A DNA stretch of 64,000 bases from Antarctobacter albus (GTDB lineage Bacteria > Pseudomonadota > Alphaproteobacteria > Rhodobacterales > Rhodobacteraceae). This document shows, in pieces, positions 52,734 to 62,383 of this stretch. Under the pieces are notes generated by a model that saw only the letters and a program-made list of their open reading frames with translations, was not told the DNA's origin and did no database searches. Where the stretch lies: positions 124,001-188,000 of the forward strand of contig NZ_FMZI01000002.1 in NCBI RefSeq assembly GCF_900101505.1, read 5' to 3'. The position numbers and the translations under genes were made by a program. Every line of letters begins with the position of its first letter. Within the stretch, counting starts at the first letter, position 1.

Positions 52734-53704
52734 CCGGGCATTGGCGGCCCTCGCTGAGCTTTGTCCTTGGCGGGGCGCTGGGCGCGACGCTGGTGGTGTC
52801 CTTCGCGGGGCTGGTGGCGCTGCGTTACCTGGGGCCGGTGATCGGGTTCCGCAACGCGGCGATCCTGCTGGCCCTGTCGATCACGCTGGTGACGGCGGTC
52901 CTGGGCTGGCTGCTGGTGCGGCTCTTGCTGCGCCCGATCCGCGCGCTCGAGGCCTATGCCGAGGCGCAGGAAAGGGGCGACACCCCGGCGCCGCCGCGCC
53001 ATTTCGGCACCCATGAACTGCATGCCACCGCCCGCCGGGTGATCGCGATGGCCGAGACGCTGCGCGACCGAGAGGCGACGATCCGCGCCTTTACCGACCA
53101 GGTGACACATGAGTTGCGTACCCCCGTCACCGCGATCCGCGCGGCCAGTGAGCTGTTGGAGGATGGCGGGGCGCTGGGCCGTGACGACGCGGCGCTGGTG
53201 GCGCAGGTCGACGGCGCCTGCACCCAGATCGAGCGCCAGCTTGCCGCGCTGCGCGATGTCGCCCGCGCGCGGGAGACGCGCTACCTCGGCACGTCCAGGC
53301 TGGACGATCTGCTGCCGGGCCTGCGCGAGGACCACGCGAATCTGGTCTTGCAGGTCGAGGGCGGCAGCGTGCCCTTGCCGATCGCCGGGGCGGGCATGAA
53401 GATCGTTCTAGGCCAGCTGTTGCGCAATGCGGGCGAACATGGCGCAGGCCGGGTTCTGTTGCACGCAGGGACAGGGAACGGCGCGGCCTTCCTGGAGGTG
53501 CAGGATGACGGGGCAGGGATTTCGCCGGGCAATGCCGGGCGCGTCTTCGACCCGTTTTTCACCACGCGACGCGGCGCAGGGGGCACCGGCATGGGACTGG
53601 CCATCGTCCGCAGCCTGCTGAGCGCCCACGGCGCCGCCATCCGGCTGCTGCCGGCGGAACGGGGCACGCGGCTGCGGATCGTATTCGCACCCAGCGTGCG
53701 TTAG
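52730..53704 (+). CDS. Sensor histidine kinase
   Basis: 324 aa. Two transmembrane helices ([40 protein letters not shown]) with almost no periplasmic loop, then a HAMP-like segment, HisKA with phospho-acceptor His in [19 protein letters not shown], and an HATPase_c domain (N box [11 protein letters not shown]1 DDGAGI, G2 [10 protein letters not shown]). The short loop suggests it senses membrane state or a partner; the coupled DUF4173 protein is the natural candidate. Start could also be GTG 52724. Confidence 0.93.
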   Translation: MTGHWRPSLSFVLGGALGATLVVSFAGLVALRYLGPVIGFRNAAILLALSITLVTAVLGWLLVRLLLRPIRALEAYAEAQERGDTPAPPRHFGTHELHATARRVIAMAETLRDREATIRAFTDQVTHELRTPVTAIRAASELLEDGGALGRDDAALVAQVDGACTQIERQLAALRDVARARETRYLGTSRLDDLLPGLREDHANLVLQVEGGSVPLPIAGAGMKIVLGQLLRNAGEHGAGRVLLHAGTGNGAAFLEVQDDGAGISPGNAGRVFDPFFTTRRGAGGTGMGLAIVRSLLSAHGAAIRLLPAERGTRLRIVFAPSVR

Positions 53705-53714
53705 CCGTCCGGGC

Positions 53715-54830
53715 CTAGGCAGGGGCGGGCAGGGGCGTGACCTGCGACAACCGCTGTTCATAGGCGGCATCGTTGCGGTCGAGGACCGGACGGTAGGACG
53801 GGGCATAAGGCGCGCCTTCGGCAATCGCCTCTGTCGGGTCGTAGTCCTCGAACATCCGCAGGTCGCCCTGACCCGGTTTGGGCAGCAGGCCCAGGCGGGT
53901 CTTGATGCGTTTCTTGGCGACCTCCAGGAACTGCCCGAGGCGAGTCAGCATGATACGGAAAAAGGCCAGGGGCGTCTCGATCATCGCCTTGCCCAGGATC
54001 GCACCAGCATCACGCAGGTGCAGGCCGCGCGACAGCCGGATCACCGCGTTGCTGTAGGTCGTGGCCAGGGCCAGCTTGCGGATTTCCCGGCTGATCCTGG
54101 GATCTGCCATGAACTTCTCGACCACGGCATTGCCGCCAAGCGACATCGCGTAACGGTTCGAGGACATGTTGCCCGCGTAGATGCGATAGCCGACAAGATA
54201 CTCGCGCACGACTTCCATCTTGTAGCGCCGCAACAGCCGCAACTGGAAATCCCGGTCCTCGCAGCCGCCGATGCCGTTCTGGGCATAGGAGGGATCGAAA
54301 CCGCCGACCTCCAGCGCTGCCTCGCGCCGGACAAGCAGGCTGCTGCCGTTGCCGACGTGGTTGACGACCAGGTGACTGGGAAAGATCGCGCCGCGCGCGT
54401 CATGCACCAGCCCGTCCCCGCGCACCTCACCGTGGGTGTTGATGGTGCGGAAGAGGGCGTAGCAGGCGACCCAGTCGGGATCGCCCTTGTGCCGTTCCAG
54501 CGCGGCGACCTGCCGGGCGATCTTGGTGGGGTGCCACAGGTCGTCCGCGTCGAGATAGGCGACATAGTCGGCGGCAGAGGCGCGGGTGCCGACATTCCGG
54601 GCATTGGCGACACCACCGTTGGGAATCGTAATCACGCGCAGGTTGTCCATCCTGGAAGCCAACTCGCGCAGGATGTCGGGCGTGGCATCCGTCGATCCAT
54701 CATCAACTACAATTATTTCAAGGTTTTCATGCGTTTGCCGTGAGGCCGACAAGATGGTAAGTTCAACGAAAGCAGCGCCGTTGTAGACCGGGATGATCAC
54801 GCTGACCGAAGGGGTATCCGCTTGCGACAT
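53715..54830 (-). CDS. Family 2 glycosyltransferase
   Basis: About 371 aa. The GT-A signature is clear: VSVIIPVYNGAAFVELTI, EIIVVDDGSTDAT, VANARNVGTRAS and the DxD in YVAYLDADDLWHP. It uses a nucleotide-sugar donor to extend a surface glycan. ATG 54830 (MSQADTPS) has GGAA before it; an ATG 11 codons upstream lacks a ribosome site. It is divergent from the UDP-glucuronate decarboxylase gene, with which it probably shares a polysaccharide pathway. Confidence 0.9.
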   Translation of the reverse strand: MSQADTPSVSVIIPVYNGAAFVELTILSASRQTHENLEIIVVDDGSTDATPDILRELASRMDNLRVITIPNGGVANARNVGTRASAADYVAYLDADDLWHPTKIARQVAALERHKGDPDWVACYALFRTINTHGEVRGDGLVHDARGAIFPSHLVVNHVGNGSSLLVRREAALEVGGFDPSYAQNGIGGCEDRDFQLRLLRRYKMEVVREYLVGYRIYAGNMSSNRYAMSLGGNAVVEKFMADPRISREIRKLALATTYSNAVIRLSRGLHLRDAGAILGKAMIETPLAFFRIMLTRLGQFLEVAKKRIKTRLGLLPKPGQGDLRMFEDYDPTEAIAEGAPYAPSYRPVLDRNDAAYEQRLSQVTPLPAPA

Positions 54831-54971
54831 TTCCGTGTCCGTGCTTTCTTGACAAGCTACCATTGATGGCAGAATTCACTGTGGTTTACGCCGGTATGGC
54901 GGCTTGGGTCCGGGGCGACAAGCCCATGCGCAGGATTTGGTTTCTCGGTTGATTGAAGTGAGATTTGACAG

Positions 54972-55967
54972 ATGAAAAGACACTCTTCCCCTTCCCGGGG
55001 CGCCAGAGTGCTTGTTTCCGGGGGGTGTGGTTTCATCGGCTCCCATTTGTGCGATGCATTGCTGGCGCGGGATGATCTGTCCGCCCTTGTCTGCGTCGAC
55101 AACCTGTGGACCGGGACGGTCGACAACATCGCGCATGTTCGCGACAGCCGCTTTTCATTTGCCGAATGCGATGTGGAAAAGTTCACCTCGGACAGCCTGT
55201 TCGACGAGGTGTATCACTTGGCGTCGCCCGCCTCGCCGCAATGGTACATGAGCGATCCGCAACGCACGATTTCGGCCAATATCGTCGGGGCGATCAACCT
55301 GCTGCGCTACCTGAAGGAGGACGGGCGGTTCTGCTATACCTCCACCTCCGAGGTCTACGGCGATCCGGTGGTGACGCCGCAGCCCGAAACCTATCTTGGC
55401 GCGGTCAGCTGTACCGGCCCGCGATCCTCTTACGACGAAAGCAAGCGCGTGACCGAGTCCCTGCTGTTCGAGATGCGCCGGACGCGGGGGCTGGATATCC
55501 GGGTCGCGCGGCTGTTCAACGTCTATGGCCCGCGCACCCGCGTCGACGATGGGCGGGCGGTGTCCAATTTCATCAGCCAGGCGCTGTCCGGGGCGCCGAT
55601 GACCATTTACGGCGATGGCACACAGACCCGCAGCTGGGGCTACATCGACGATATCGTCGAGGGGCTGGCGCGGTTCTTCTGGCGGGATGCGATCGACTAT
55701 CCCGGCCCGCTGAACATTGGCAATAACCGCGAGATCTCGGTGGGCGGCGTCGCGCGCTATATCGGCGACCTGACAGGCCAACCCGAGATCGTGCACATGC
55801 CCAGCCCGCCGGACGATCCGACCAACCGTTGCCCGGACCTGACGCTGGCCAACAAAATCCTGCCCGGCTGGAAATGCGAAGTCCCCTACGAAGACGGCGT
55901 GCGGCGCACGATGCAGTGGTTCCGGGACGTGATGAAACCCTCGCCGGACGTGCGGCGCGCGAAATAG
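54972..55967 (+). CDS. UDP-glucuronate decarboxylase / SDR epimerase
   Basis: 331 aa. Extended SDR fold: NAD-binding GGCGFIGSHLCDALL, EVYHLASPASPQWYMSDPQ (the UXS-type SPASP motif), catalytic STSEVYGDP and YDESKRVTESL (YxxxK), and VARLFNVYGPR. These match UDP-glucuronate decarboxylases, which make UDP-xylose for surface polysaccharides, more than GalE-type epimerases. Followed 13 bp later by an ABC exporter gene. Confidence 0.9.
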   Translation: MKRHSSPSRGARVLVSGGCGFIGSHLCDALLARDDLSALVCVDNLWTGTVDNIAHVRDSRFSFAECDVEKFTSDSLFDEVYHLASPASPQWYMSDPQRTISANIVGAINLLRYLKEDGRFCYTSTSEVYGDPVVTPQPETYLGAVSCTGPRSSYDESKRVTESLLFEMRRTRGLDIRVARLFNVYGPRTRVDDGRAVSNFISQALSGAPMTIYGDGTQTRSWGYIDDIVEGLARFFWRDAIDYPGPLNIGNNREISVGGVARYIGDLTGQPEIVHMPSPPDDPTNRCPDLTLANKILPGWKCEVPYEDGVRRTMQWFRDVMKPSPDVRRAK

Positions 55968-55980
55968 GGCGGCTTCGCGG

Positions 55981-57780
55981 ATGAAGGCTCTGTTGCGCGA
56001 CAGGATGCAAACCGCGGAATGGCGGCGGTTCGGGCGCGTGCTCGGTCTGCTCAGGGCCAGCCGGGGGTCGGTTTTCGTGGTTGTCGCACTGGGCCTTGTC
56101 TCGTCGCTTTTCGAGGGGATCAGCCTTTATCTCTTTCTGCCGATCCTTGCGCATCTGCCGGGCCAGTCGGGGGCAGAGGGCACGCTGCCGGCGCTGCTGG
56201 GCTGGGTCGACGACTGGTTTCCGCCGGACTGGGTCTTTACCGGGCTGCTGACAATGGCGGTGCTTGGCATCGTGCTCAAGAACGCGGTCAACTACCTGAA
56301 CGTGGCGGTCTTTGCCTTTGTGAACTGCCGTGCGGGCCACCTTTTGCGCAGCAAGCTGAACGGCCAGATCCTCATGGCCAGCAGCAGCCATATCAACCAG
56401 ACCCAGACCGGTGAGATCGCCAATGCCATGATCTCGGAAACCTGGCGCTCGGTCGAGGTTCTGGGCGACCTGTTCCGCATCCTGGTCAATGCCTGCGCGC
56501 TGGTGGTGCTCCTGGGAGTGCTGGCCATCGTGTCCTGGCAGGCGACACTGCTGGCGATGGGTGTCGGCGGGCTGTTCATGCTGGTGTCGCGGGTGATGAC
56601 CGATGCCACCAACCGCGCCAGCGCCGAGGCGGTGGCCTCGAACACGGATTTCATCGGCCGGTTCTGGGAAACGATGGAAGGTCTGCCGGCCATCCGCCAA
56701 TACGACCAGGCCGCCGCCGAGGGCGCGCGCTTTGATGCATTGTCGCGCCGGGTGGAAAAGGTCTACCTGCGAATGCAGCTGATCCAGAACGTGATCGGTC
56801 CCAGTTTCGAGGTGCTGGTCGCGATCTTCGTCGCGGTATTGCTGTCGCTGATGTTCCATTTCGGCATCGGCGGCCCCAGCGTGGCGGTGTTCCTGCTGAT
56901 CCTGTTCCGCGCTGCACGGTCGTTGCGCGGGGTCATGGTGGGGGTCAACAAGATGCGCCAACTGTCCTATGCCGTCGAAGAAGTGGGCCGCGTGGGCGAA
57001 GCCTGCGCCGCCTCGGCACTGCCCAGCGGAAACCGTCCCTATTCCGGCCTGGCGCAGGGCATCCGCCTGCGCGACGTCAGCTATCGCTATCCCGGTCGCT
57101 CAGAGCTCAGCCTGGACGGCATCGACATCGAGATCCCCGCCGGAGGGTCCGTGGCCTTCGTGGGTCATTCGGGGTCCGGAAAGACGACGGTTGCCCGGCT
57201 GCTGGGGCGGGAATTCGATCCGACGCAGGGGCATGTGGAGGTCGACGGCATGGACCTGCGCGAGATCGACCTGGGGACCTGGCGGCGGCGGGTGGCGATC
57301 GTGCCGCAGGTGACGCATATCTTTGACGGCACCGTCGCCGAGAATATCGCCTACGGCGCCCAGGATGCCAGCGAGGCGCAGATCCGCGAGGTCGCCCACC
57401 AGGCCCAGTGCGATACATTCGTCCAGGCCCTGCCCAAAGGGTTCGACACGCGCATCGGGGCCAAGGGCGTGTTGCTCTCCGGCGGCCAGCGCCAGCGGAT
57501 CGCCTTTGCCCGCGCCCTGTTGACGCGGCCGGATGTGCTGATCCTGGATGAGGCCACCAACGAGCTGGACACCCGCACAGAGACCGCGATCATGGAGAAC
57601 CTGCGCCGGTCCCAGGCGGGCAAAACGCTGGTCATCATCGCGCACAGGCTGTCGACCGTGACCTGGTGCGACAGTATCGTGGTTCTTTCCGAAGGCAGGC
57701 TGGTTGAAACCGGTACTCCGACAGAGCTGATGGGCCGGGCCGGTGGCGCCTTTGCCGGGCTGATCCGCAACCAGCACTAG
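55981..57780 (+). CDS. ABC exporter, fused membrane and ATPase domains
   Basis: 599 aa. Six transmembrane helices in the first 330 residues (LFEGISLYLFLPILAHL, WVFTGLLTMAVLGIVLKNAV, ALVVLLGVLAIVSWQATLL...), then an ATPase: Walker A VGHSGSGKTTVARLL, Q-loop IVPQVTHIF, signature LLSGGQRQRIAFARALL, Walker B VLILDEATNELD, H-loop IAHRL. MsbA/HlyB-like half-transporter acting as a dimer. It follows the UXS gene and probably exports a polysaccharide or lipid-linked product. Confidence 0.93.
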   Translation: MKALLRDRMQTAEWRRFGRVLGLLRASRGSVFVVVALGLVSSLFEGISLYLFLPILAHLPGQSGAEGTLPALLGWVDDWFPPDWVFTGLLTMAVLGIVLKNAVNYLNVAVFAFVNCRAGHLLRSKLNGQILMASSSHINQTQTGEIANAMISETWRSVEVLGDLFRILVNACALVVLLGVLAIVSWQATLLAMGVGGLFMLVSRVMTDATNRASAEAVASNTDFIGRFWETMEGLPAIRQYDQAAAEGARFDALSRRVEKVYLRMQLIQNVIGPSFEVLVAIFVAVLLSLMFHFGIGGPSVAVFLLILFRAARSLRGVMVGVNKMRQLSYAVEEVGRVGEACAASALPSGNRPYSGLAQGIRLRDVSYRYPGRSELSLDGIDIEIPAGGSVAFVGHSGSGKTTVARLLGREFDPTQGHVEVDGMDLREIDLGTWRRRVAIVPQVTHIFDGTVAENIAYGAQDASEAQIREVAHQAQCDTFVQALPKGFDTRIGAKGVLLSGGQRQRIAFARALLTRPDVLILDEATNELDTRTETAIMENLRRSQAGKTLVIIAHRLSTVTWCDSIVVLSEGRLVETGTPTELMGRAGGAFAGLIRNQH

Positions 57781-57862
57781 CCGCGGGCTTCCCGTTTGGC
57801 CGCATCCGCGCTAGGAATGAGAGAAGGTTGACAGGGCAACAACCTTGCCGGAGGGGGAAATC

Positions 57863-59536
57863 ATGGCCAAGCCCAGGAACATCCTGTTCATCATGTTCGA
57901 CCAGCTGCGCTGGGACTACCTGGGCTGCTACGGTCACAGGACGCTGAAAACCCCCAATATCGACCGTCTGGCCACGCGCGGGGTGCGCTTCGACCGGGCC
58001 TATATCCAGTCACCGATCTGCGGGTCTTCCCGGATGTCCACCTATACCGGGCGCTACGTCCACAGCCACGGGGCCAGCTGGAACGGCATTCCGCTCAAGG
58101 TTGGCGAGTTGACCCTGGGCGATCACCTGCGCAAGCTGGGCATGTCCTGCAACCTTGTAGGCAAGACCCACATGCGCGCCGATGCCGAGGGCATGGCCCG
58201 GCTGGGTCTTGAACCCGACAGCCTGATCGGGGCGCGGGTGGCAGAATGCGGTTTCGACGTCTTCGAACGGGATGACGGCATGCTGCCGGAGGGGCCGGAT
58301 GGGTCCTATGATCCGGACGGGGCCAGAGAGTACAACAAGTACCTGCGCGCCAGGGGCTATGAGAGCGACAACCCCTGGCATGACTTTGCCAATTCGGGGC
58401 TGGATGACGCCGGCAACGTCCTGTCGGGCTGGTTCCTGAAGAACGCCCGCGAGGCTGCCAACATCGCCGAGGAGGACAGCGAAACCCCCTACCTGACCGG
58501 GCGTGGCATGGCCTTCATGGAGCAGGCGACGGCGCCGTGGTGCTGTCACCTGAGCTTTATCAAGCCGCACTGGCCCTACATCGTGCCCGAACCCTATGCC
58601 AGCATGTACGGTCCCGACGACGTGCAGGAGGTCATCCGGTCTGACGGGGAACGGCAGGACACGCACCCGGTGCTGCGCGCCTTCATGGACACCCGTGTGG
58701 GCGAGGCGTTCTCGCGCGCGGAGGTGCGAGAGGCGGTCATTCCGGCCTACATGGGGCTTATCAAGCAGGCCGACGACCAGATGGGGCGGCTGTTCGACTG
58801 GATGGAGCGCACCGGGCGGATGGAGGACACGCTGATCGTGCTGACCTCGGACCACGGTGATTTCCTGGGCGACCACTGGATGGGGGAAAAGACCTTCTTC
58901 CACGACACCTCGACCCGGGTGCCGCTGATCGTCTACGACCCTTCGCCAGAGGCCGACGCCACGCGCGGCACGGTCTGCGACGCGCTGGTGGAAAGCATCG
59001 ACCTTGCGCCCACCTTCGTCGAGGTCGCGGGCGGTGAGCCGCCCGCGCATATCCTGGAGGGCGAAAGCCTTGTGCCGATCCTGCACGGTGAACGGACCGG
59101 CACGCTGCGCGACTACGCGATCTGCGAATACGACTATTCCGGTTCGCCCGTGGCGGCGAAGATACGGGCGCCGGTGCGCGATGCGGTCATGTTCTGCGTG
59201 ATCGACAGGCGGTACAAGCTGATCCATTGCGAAGGCGGCTATCGGCCCTTGCTTTTCGACCTGCAGGAGGACCCGCAGGAACTGGTCGACCTGGGCGCCA
59301 GTGCCGAGCATGCCGGGGTGATCGAGGACATGTACGACAAGCTGTTCGCCTGGACGCGGCGTCCCTCGCAGCGCACCACGCGGTCAGAGGCTCAGTTGAT
59401 GGAGATGCGGCAGAAATCCGGGCGGCGCGGCGTCGTCCTGGGGGTCTACGACGAGAACGACGTCCCGCTGGAACTGACGGTGCGCTACCGGGGCCGCAAG
59501 GCACCGGACATGAAGCGCGGGCCGAAAGGGGGGTAA
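57863..59536 (+). CDS. Sulfatase-superfamily hydrolase (sulfatase or phosphonate monoester hydrolase)
   Basis: 557 aa. The ATG at 57863 follows GGAGGGGGA closely. Alkaline phosphatase-like fold with NILFIMFDQLRWDYLGCYGH (metal Asp), TPNIDRLATRGVRFDRAY, the formylglycine site CGSSRMSTYTGRY (Cys53), and C-terminal metal site LTSDHGDFLGDHWMGEK. The usual activation motif is C-x-[PA]-x-R; here position three is Ser. Cysteine conversion may still occur, or the enzyme may use Cys/Ser directly. No signal peptide, so cytosolic. A GGCCGGG-CTA-CCCGGCC hairpin lies right after the stop (59537-59553). Confidence 0.88.
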   Translation: MAKPRNILFIMFDQLRWDYLGCYGHRTLKTPNIDRLATRGVRFDRAYIQSPICGSSRMSTYTGRYVHSHGASWNGIPLKVGELTLGDHLRKLGMSCNLVGKTHMRADAEGMARLGLEPDSLIGARVAECGFDVFERDDGMLPEGPDGSYDPDGAREYNKYLRARGYESDNPWHDFANSGLDDAGNVLSGWFLKNAREAANIAEEDSETPYLTGRGMAFMEQATAPWCCHLSFIKPHWPYIVPEPYASMYGPDDVQEVIRSDGERQDTHPVLRAFMDTRVGEAFSRAEVREAVIPAYMGLIKQADDQMGRLFDWMERTGRMEDTLIVLTSDHGDFLGDHWMGEKTFFHDTSTRVPLIVYDPSPEADATRGTVCDALVESIDLAPTFVEVAGGEPPAHILEGESLVPILHGERTGTLRDYAICEYDYSGSPVAAKIRAPVRDAVMFCVIDRRYKLIHCEGGYRPLLFDLQEDPQELVDLGASAEHAGVIEDMYDKLFAWTRRPSQRTTRSEAQLMEMRQKSGRRGVVLGVYDENDVPLELTVRYRGRKAPDMKRGPKGG

Positions 59537-59553
59537 GGCCGGGCTACCCGGCC
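59537..59553 (+). terminator. Hairpin after the sulfatase gene
   Basis: GGCCGGG-CTA-CCCGGCC, a perfect 7-bp stem starting one base after the TAA; no U-tract follows. Confidence 0.45.
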
Positions 59554-59751
59554 ATACCTGTCCCGCGGTGACCGGAGATGTCGTTGCCGCGATACAACGC
59601 CGTGACCTGGCGGGCAAACGGGTGTCGTGACCGAGACCGCTGGGGAAGTTTGGCCGATGAACCATTGCGTGCAAAAGGCGGGAAAGCCGTCGGGGCAGGG
59701 GGCCGTCATCTGCGCTGGCGACTGCGCCGAGGCTCTGCCCGGGGCAGGGAC

Positions 59752-60576
59752 ATGAGGCTGGCCCTCGCCCAGGCACCGGGAGAGCTTTCCACGGTCGTGG
59801 CGCGGCTGGACCGGCTGCGCGTGGCGCTGCCCGGAATCGCCGCTGACGGGGCCGATCGTGGGCTGCTGCCTGAACTCTTTGCCTGCGGATACAATATCGG
59901 CGATGCAGTGCACGAGCGTGCGGAACCGGCCAATGGCAGGATCTTTGGCGCAATGCGGGACCTTTCCCGCGAGGCTGGCGTGGCGATCCACTACGGCTTT
60001 GCCGAGGCGGCAGACTGGGGGCCACAACTCGGCGCTTTGTGTCTCTCCGCAAGGAGCGGTGCTGACCCGCCAACGCAAACTGGCGATCCCGCCGGGGTTC
60101 GAGAGGCGCTACTACACGCCGGGACAGGGATGCCAGTTTTCCGCTGGAGGGGTGTCACCTGCGCGACGCTGATCTGCTACGACGCCGAGTTTCCCGAAAC
60201 CCTGCGTCATGTCGCGGCAGAGGGAGCGCAACTGGTGCTTGTGCCCACGGCGCTGGGTGCGCAATGGCTGGTGGTGGCCCAGAACCTGATCCCCGCACGC
60301 GTCTTTGAAAACGGGTTCTACGTGGCCTATGCCAACAGCGCGGGGACAGAGAACGGCCTGGCGTTCCTCGGGGCAAGCTGCATCGTCGCTCCGGATGGCA
60401 CCGCCGCCGCACGGGCCGGCGCGGCGGCAGAGATCCTGATGGCCGATCTCGACATCGGCCGGGTGCATGCCGCGCAATCGCGGCTGCGCTACCTGGACGA
60501 CCGGCGGTCATTGCGGGTGGGCGGGGATCAGTCGGACTCGATCCGGGGGCGGACGACAAGGGATTGCAACGTGTAG
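59752..60576 (+). pseudogene. Nitrilase-family amidohydrolase with two compensating frameshifts
   Basis: 274 codons from ATG 59752 (GGCAGGGA upstream). The ends are normal nitrilase sequence: catalytic Glu41 in LLPELFACGYNIGD and Cys in ATLICYDAEFPET. Between about 60020 and 60130 the main frame is nonsense (GADPPTQTGDPAGVREALL), while the +1 frame reads SALCVSPQGAVLTRQRKLAI then PPGFERRYYTPGQG, which holds the catalytic Lys. So the gene shifts frame near the GGGGG at 60017-60021 and back near 60128. As written the triad is broken; two indels or sequencing errors at G-runs would explain it. Confidence 0.75.
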
Positions 60577-60887
60577 ACGAGGATCGCCAGCCCGATCGCC
60601 CCGGCCACGGCGATCCCCAGCAACAGGATCACGTCCACCGGCCCGCCGATGTTGGACAGGTGCGAATGGGTCATGCGCAGCACGAACCAGACCGCCGCCA
60701 CCGCGCCCAGTGGCATCGACAGCTGCGCCAGCAGGAATTTCCGCCAGCTGATGCTACGGTCGCGGATCAGGACGTAGAGATAGGCCAGCGTCACCAGCAC
60801 GGCCACCACGACCATGCCCCAGAACAGCCCCTTGCCAAAGATTTCTTCGAAGACGGCGAGGATGGTGCCGAATGTCAGGTCTTTCAT
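60528..60887 (-). CDS. DUF5368 family membrane protein
   Basis: 119 aa with three transmembrane segments (GLFWGMVVVAVLVTLAYLYV, MPLGAVAAVWFVLRM, VDVILLLGIAVAGAIGLAIL). This is a small membrane protein recurrent next to sulfide oxidation genes in Rhodobacteraceae; no activity is known. It lies 12 bp downstream of the SQR gene and its 3' end overlaps the nitrilase gene by 49 bp. Confidence 0.75.
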   Translation of the reverse strand: MKDLTFGTILAVFEEIFGKGLFWGMVVVAVLVTLAYLYVLIRDRSISWRKFLLAQLSMPLGAVAAVWFVLRMTHSHLSNIGGPVDVILLLGIAVAGAIGLAILVYTLQSLVVRPRIESD

Positions 60888-60899
60888 GGGTCTTTCTCC

Positions 60900-62219
60900 T
60901 CAGGCCCGGCCACGCAGCATGGCGTTGTAGGTGGCCTTGAGCGCGACCTCCTTCATCAGCCAGCTGATCCAGAGCTCTTCCAGCGGCGCGATCACGCCGG
61001 GGAAGGAGGGCACCAGGTTGTTGTTGTAGTCGAACTCGACCAGCATGGCGCGGCCGACGCGGGTGATCATCGGGCAGGAGGTGTAGCCGTTGTAGGCCTC
61101 GACCGTCTCGCGGTCTTCGATGGCGGCGATCAGCCCGTCCTCGACCACCGGCACCTGCCATTTGACGCTGGCGGCGGTCTTGCCCTTGGGCACGCCGGCG
61201 ACGTCGCCAAGTGCCCAGATGTTGTCGAAGCGCAGGTGCCGCAGGCTGGCCATGTCGCATTCGACCCAGCCCTGATCCGTCCACTTGTCGGCCCATGACA
61301 GGCCCGACTGGCGGATCACCTCCGGCGCGCGCTGCGGCGGGATGACGTGGATATAGTCGTATTCCATCTGCACATCGGCGCCCGTGGCATCGGCAAAGGT
61401 GGCCCGCTTTGCGCCGGCATCAATGGATTTCAATGTGTGCTGCATCGCCGTGTCGATGCCCCGGTCGCCGAACAGCATCCGCACCTTTTCCGCCACGATG
61501 GGCACGCCGAACAGCGATCCCTGCGGTGCGGCATAGAGGAACTGTGCCTTGCCGCGCGTGCCACTGGTGCGGGCGATGTCGTCGATCAGGAAAGTGTGTT
61601 TGAGCGGTGCCCCGGCGCATTTCATCTCTGTCGCCGGGCGGGTGAAGATCCCCAGGCCGCCGGTTTCGGTGAACCGTTGCGCGGCCTTCCAGGTGGCGGC
61701 GGCATATTGCGGCCCGGCATATAGCGCGCCGATGCCGTTTTCGCCCACCATGTCCAGCGAGAATCCCTCGATGGCGTCATGATCCAGGACCAACCCGGGT
61801 GCCACGACCAGAAAGTCATAGGACAGCGAGGTGCCGCCCGTCGTGGTCACGGTGCGGGTCTCGGGATCGATTCCGGCGGCGGCCTCGGGAACCAGCGTCA
61901 CGCCGCGCGGCAGCCAGTCGACCGTCTTCGAGACGACGTAGCCCGAGGGTTTGAGACCGGCGGCCACAAGCGACAGGCCGGGCTGGTACAGGTGGTCGGC
62001 GCGCGGGTCGACAAGGGTGATCCGGGCACCGTCCAGCCGCCGCACCAGGCGGTTGGCCAGAGCCGTGCCGCCGGCGCCCGCGCCGATGATGACGATCTTT
62101 GCTTTGGTGGCGGTCTGGGCCTGCGCCCGCTCGGCGGTGCCCGCCGCGGCCAAGGCACCCGCCCCGGCGGCCAGCGTAAGGAACCCCCGGCGCGAGGGCT
62201 TGAAAGGTGATTCTGTCAT
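60900..62219 (-). CDS. Sulfide:quinone oxidoreductase-like flavoprotein, Tat-exported
   Basis: 439 aa from ATG 62219 (CGGAGGAGCT upstream). A Tat signal (SRRGFLTLAAGAGALAAAG) directs the folded protein to the periplasm. FAD site VIIGAGAGGTALANRLVRRL. SQR motifs: redox Cys in EMKCAGAPLKHTFLIDD and Cys in GYTSCPMITRVG, matching the Cys pair that forms the sulfur bridge. It oxidises sulfide and passes electrons to the quinone pool. It shares its operon with the DUF5368 gene and lies 54 bp after a TTGAC-N4-GTCAA box. Confidence 0.9.
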   Translation of the reverse strand: MTESPFKPSRRGFLTLAAGAGALAAAGTAERAQAQTATKAKIVIIGAGAGGTALANRLVRRLDGARITLVDPRADHLYQPGLSLVAAGLKPSGYVVSKTVDWLPRGVTLVPEAAAGIDPETRTVTTTGGTSLSYDFLVVAPGLVLDHDAIEGFSLDMVGENGIGALYAGPQYAAATWKAAQRFTETGGLGIFTRPATEMKCAGAPLKHTFLIDDIARTSGTRGKAQFLYAAPQGSLFGVPIVAEKVRMLFGDRGIDTAMQHTLKSIDAGAKRATFADATGADVQMEYDYIHVIPPQRAPEVIRQSGLSWADKWTDQGWVECDMASLRHLRFDNIWALGDVAGVPKGKTAASVKWQVPVVEDGLIAAIEDRETVEAYNGYTSCPMITRVGRAMLVEFDYNNNLVPSFPGVIAPLEELWISWLMKEVALKATYNAMLRGRA

Positions 62220-62272
62220 GTAGCTCCTCCGAGACATGTGCGGGATTTTGAATACAACGGCATGCCGTGACA

Positions 62273-62286
62273 TTGACTCAGGTCAA
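62273..62286 (-). promoter_or_regulatory. Candidate Fnr/FnrL-type box upstream of the SQR gene
   Basis: TTGACTCAGGTCAA is a perfect 5-4-5 palindrome, centred about 60 bp upstream of the SQR start. The spacing and half-site match Fnr/Crp-family sites (consensus TTGAT-N4-ATCAA), consistent with low-oxygen induction. Confidence 0.7.
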
Positions 62287-62330
62287 GAAAGTTGAATGTG
62301 TGAGGCTGGTTTTCGCGGGCAATCCGGTCA

Positions 62331-62364
62331 TGAAAACGGGTCCGAACGGCAGGGTCCGGACCCG
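62331..62364 (-). terminator. Intrinsic terminator after the DsrE-like gene
   Basis: On the minus strand, CGGGTCCG...CGGACCCG (8-bp stem, 12-base loop) is followed by TTTTC, 20 bp past the DsrE stop. It separates the cyd/DsrE unit from the SQR unit. Confidence 0.8.
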
Positions 62365-62383
62365 ACCAGTGCAGGGCGCGGGT

